Shown piece after piece: positions 5,467 through 6,221 of a stretch of 6,221 bases of DNA. Positions within the stretch are counted from its first letter, which is position 1. Each line of letters begins with the position of its first letter. The notes beneath the pieces were generated by a model. It did not search any database. It worked only from the letters and a program-made list of their open reading frames with translations, and was not told the DNA's origin. Location of the stretch: positions 1-6,221 of the forward strand of contig CAKUTL010000069.1 in assembly GCA_934692295.1 (NCBI GenBank). The letters run 5' to 3'. Source of the DNA: an uncultured Candidatus Melainabacteria bacterium. GTDB lineage: Bacteria > Cyanobacteriota > Vampirovibrionia > Gastranaerophilales > Gastranaerophilaceae. The translations under genes were made by a program, and so were the position numbers.

Positions 5467-5793
5467 ATGAAAGATAAGATTTGTAGCATTTTAGGGAAAA
5501 ATATCAAAAAATATAGAAAATTACGTGGGCTTACACAAGAAAAAATGGCCGAACTTATAGAAATTGAAGTTCGAACCTTGAGTTTGATAGAAACGGGAAA
5601 CAATTTTGTTACATCCAAAACACTTGGCAAATTAGCCGAAGTTTTACAAGTTAGTCCATCGATACTATTAGAAGACGCAAACTCTAATAATACAGAACAA
5701 TTATATTCCGATTCTTTAAAAGCCCTTGAAATTCTAAAAAATAACCCAGAAAAATTAAAAGCCCTCAATTATATCCTCAATGGGTTATTATAA
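5467..5793 (+). CDS. XRE-family helix-turn-helix transcriptional regulator
   Basis: This 108-residue protein has a Cro/C1-type DNA-binding domain at about 9-66: LGKNIKKYRKLRGLTQEKMAEL (helices 1-2), then IEVRTLSLIETGNN (recognition helix and following turn), then TLGKLAEVLQVSPSILLE. The remaining ~40 residues are charged and helical (DSLKALEILKNNPEKLKALNYILNGLL) and may mediate dimerisation. No ligand or peptidase domain is present. The ATG is preceded by AGGA with 5 nt spacing, and translation ends in tandem TAA stops. The gene is divergent from the pilin-like gene and has its own dyad upstream, so autoregulation, with or without control of the pilin-like gene, is plausible. The target is unknown. 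No partner toxin gene lies on either side, which argues against a simple antitoxin. Confidence 0.93.
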   Translation: MKDKICSILGKNIKKYRKLRGLTQEKMAELIEIEVRTLSLIETGNNFVTSKTLGKLAEVLQVSPSILLEDANSNNTEQLYSDSLKALEILKNNPEKLKALNYILNGLL

Positions 5794-5820
5794 TAAAATT
5801 TAACAAATACTATCAAAATC

Positions 5821-5849
5821 TTGCAAAAAATTATTTTTTTAGGTATTAA
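5821..5849 (+). promoter_or_regulatory. rpsT: Candidate rpsT promoter
   Basis: TTGCAA (5821-5826) and TATTAA (5844-5849) are separated by exactly 17 bp, each matching four of six consensus bases, with A and T runs in the spacer. Transcription would start near 5856, at the base of the first leader hairpin. No terminator is visible between the XRE gene (stop 5793) and this promoter, so read-through from it may also occur. Confidence 0.5.
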
Positions 5850-5854
5850 TAAAG

Positions 5855-5899
5855 GTACTCACATCCTCAATAGAGTACGTGCAAAGTCATTAGTTGCAC
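5855..5899 (+). promoter_or_regulatory. Two adjacent hairpins in the rpsT leader, candidate S20 autoregulatory element
   Basis: The first stem is GTACTC/GAGTAC (5855-5860 with 5873-5878, 12-nt loop). The second begins at the very next base: GTGCAA/TTGCAC (5879-5884 with 5894-5899, 9-nt loop). Both are perfect 6-bp helices and could stack coaxially. They end 9 nt before the AGGAAAGG ribosome-binding region (5909-5916). S20 is known to repress its own synthesis in E. coli; a leader with that job here is inference. Confidence 0.5.
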
Positions 5900-5927
5900 A
5901 CAAATTATAGGAAAGGTAAATTCAATT

Positions 5928-6200
5928 ATGGCAAATATTAAATCTGCTAAGAAAAGAGTGTTAATTGCTGAAGCAAACAGACAAAGAAATGTTGCATTCA
6001 AAACTTCAATCAAAACTGCTGTTAAGAAAACATTAGAATTAGCAAAAGGTGAAGATAAAGAAGCATTAAATGCAGCTCTTTCTAAAGCATACCAATTATG
6101 CGACAAAGCTGTTGTTAAAGGTATTTTGCACAAAAATACAGCTGCTAGAAAAAAATCAAGATTAACTCTTGCAGTTAAAAAAATCTCAGCTAACGCTTAA
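5928..6200 (+). CDS. rpsT: 30S ribosomal protein S20
   Basis: This 90-residue, lysine- and alanine-rich protein of the 30S subunit binds 16S rRNA and helps its early folding. The N-terminus MANIKSAKKRVLIAEANRQRN is the family signature. The C-terminal half keeps KAVVKGILHKNTAARKKSRL (about 61-80), the usual KGxxHKNxAARKKSRL motif. Length is normal (E. coli 87). The purine-rich AGGAAAGG lies 11-18 nt before the ATG, slightly far for a ribosome-binding site, but the start is fixed by the conserved N-terminus. It appears to be monocistronic or the first gene of a transcript continuing past the right edge; the 21 bp after its stop show no terminator. Confidence 0.98.
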   Translation: MANIKSAKKRVLIAEANRQRNVAFKTSIKTAVKKTLELAKGEDKEALNAALSKAYQLCDKAVVKGILHKNTAARKKSRLTLAVKKISANA

Positions 6201-6221
6201 TTGAAAAACTTATATTGAGAA

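Noticed and set aside
5445..5768. Minus-strand open frames opposite the XRE gene and opposite rpsT (5867-6133)
   Set aside because: The sense-strand proteins are clear family members; the antisense products look like translations of AT-rich codons read backwards.
5467..5793. XRE protein as the antitoxin of a toxin-antitoxin pair
   Set aside because: Its neighbours are a divergent pilin-like gene and rpsT; no small toxin-like gene is adjacent on the same strand.
5825..5840. A-run/T-run AAAAAATTATTTTTTT as a terminator for the XRE gene
   Set aside because: It has no GC-containing stem, and it fits better as the spacer of the rpsT promoter.
5774..5871. Repeated ATCCTCAAT (about 5773-5781 and 5863-5871)
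   Set aside because: It is a nine-base match between the end of the XRE coding region and the rpsT leader, with no further copies and no extension; chance is likely.

Overview
The window is AT-rich bacterial chromosome, mostly housekeeping. It contains no tRNA, rRNA, CRISPR array or transposon that I can see. The best guess for the source is a gut-type member of the Melainabacteria/Vampirovibrionia (Gastranaerophilales-like), a non-photosynthetic sister group of Cyanobacteria. This rests on the base composition, on a class III/pseudopilin-type prepilin with an MKKGFTLAEVLITLGIIGVV N-terminus and a DVNGxxGPNxxGKD segment, and on a small XRE regulator of a type I associate with that group. It is inference from remembered sequence styles, not a database result.

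Left part, minus strand (1-1637): an UPF0173-type metallo-beta-lactamase-fold hydrolase is followed 21 bp later by a glutathione-synthetase-like ATP-grasp ligase (gshB-like), whose last residues run off the left edge. The pair looks like an operon. Divergent from it (1706-2752, plus) is ribD, the bifunctional deaminase/reductase of riboflavin synthesis. Its start codon lies so close to a -10-like box that a leaderless mRNA is likely. A perfect 14-bp hairpin flanked by A and T runs (2766-2797) can terminate both ribD and the convergent tsf.

Middle, minus strand (2819-4680): rpsB (ribosomal protein S2) and tsf (EF-Ts) are in the classical order. A 77-bp gap with a 9-bp hairpin separates them. 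A roughly 100-nt leader upstream of rpsB can fold in competing ways and is a candidate S2 autoregulatory element.

Right part (4685-6221): a cysteine-rich pseudopilin-like protein (minus) is divergent from an XRE-family helix-turn-helix regulator (plus), with a perfect 6-3-6 inverted repeat next to the regulator's -10 and ribosome-binding site. After it comes rpsT (ribosomal protein S20). It has a recognisable promoter and a leader made of two back-to-back perfect 6-bp hairpins, again a candidate autoregulatory element.

I did not find a clearly new multi-gene system. The points most worth a second look are the GshB-like enzyme with its catalytic loop replaced, the RibD reductase domain with a substrate-loop deletion, and the two structured ribosomal-protein leaders.
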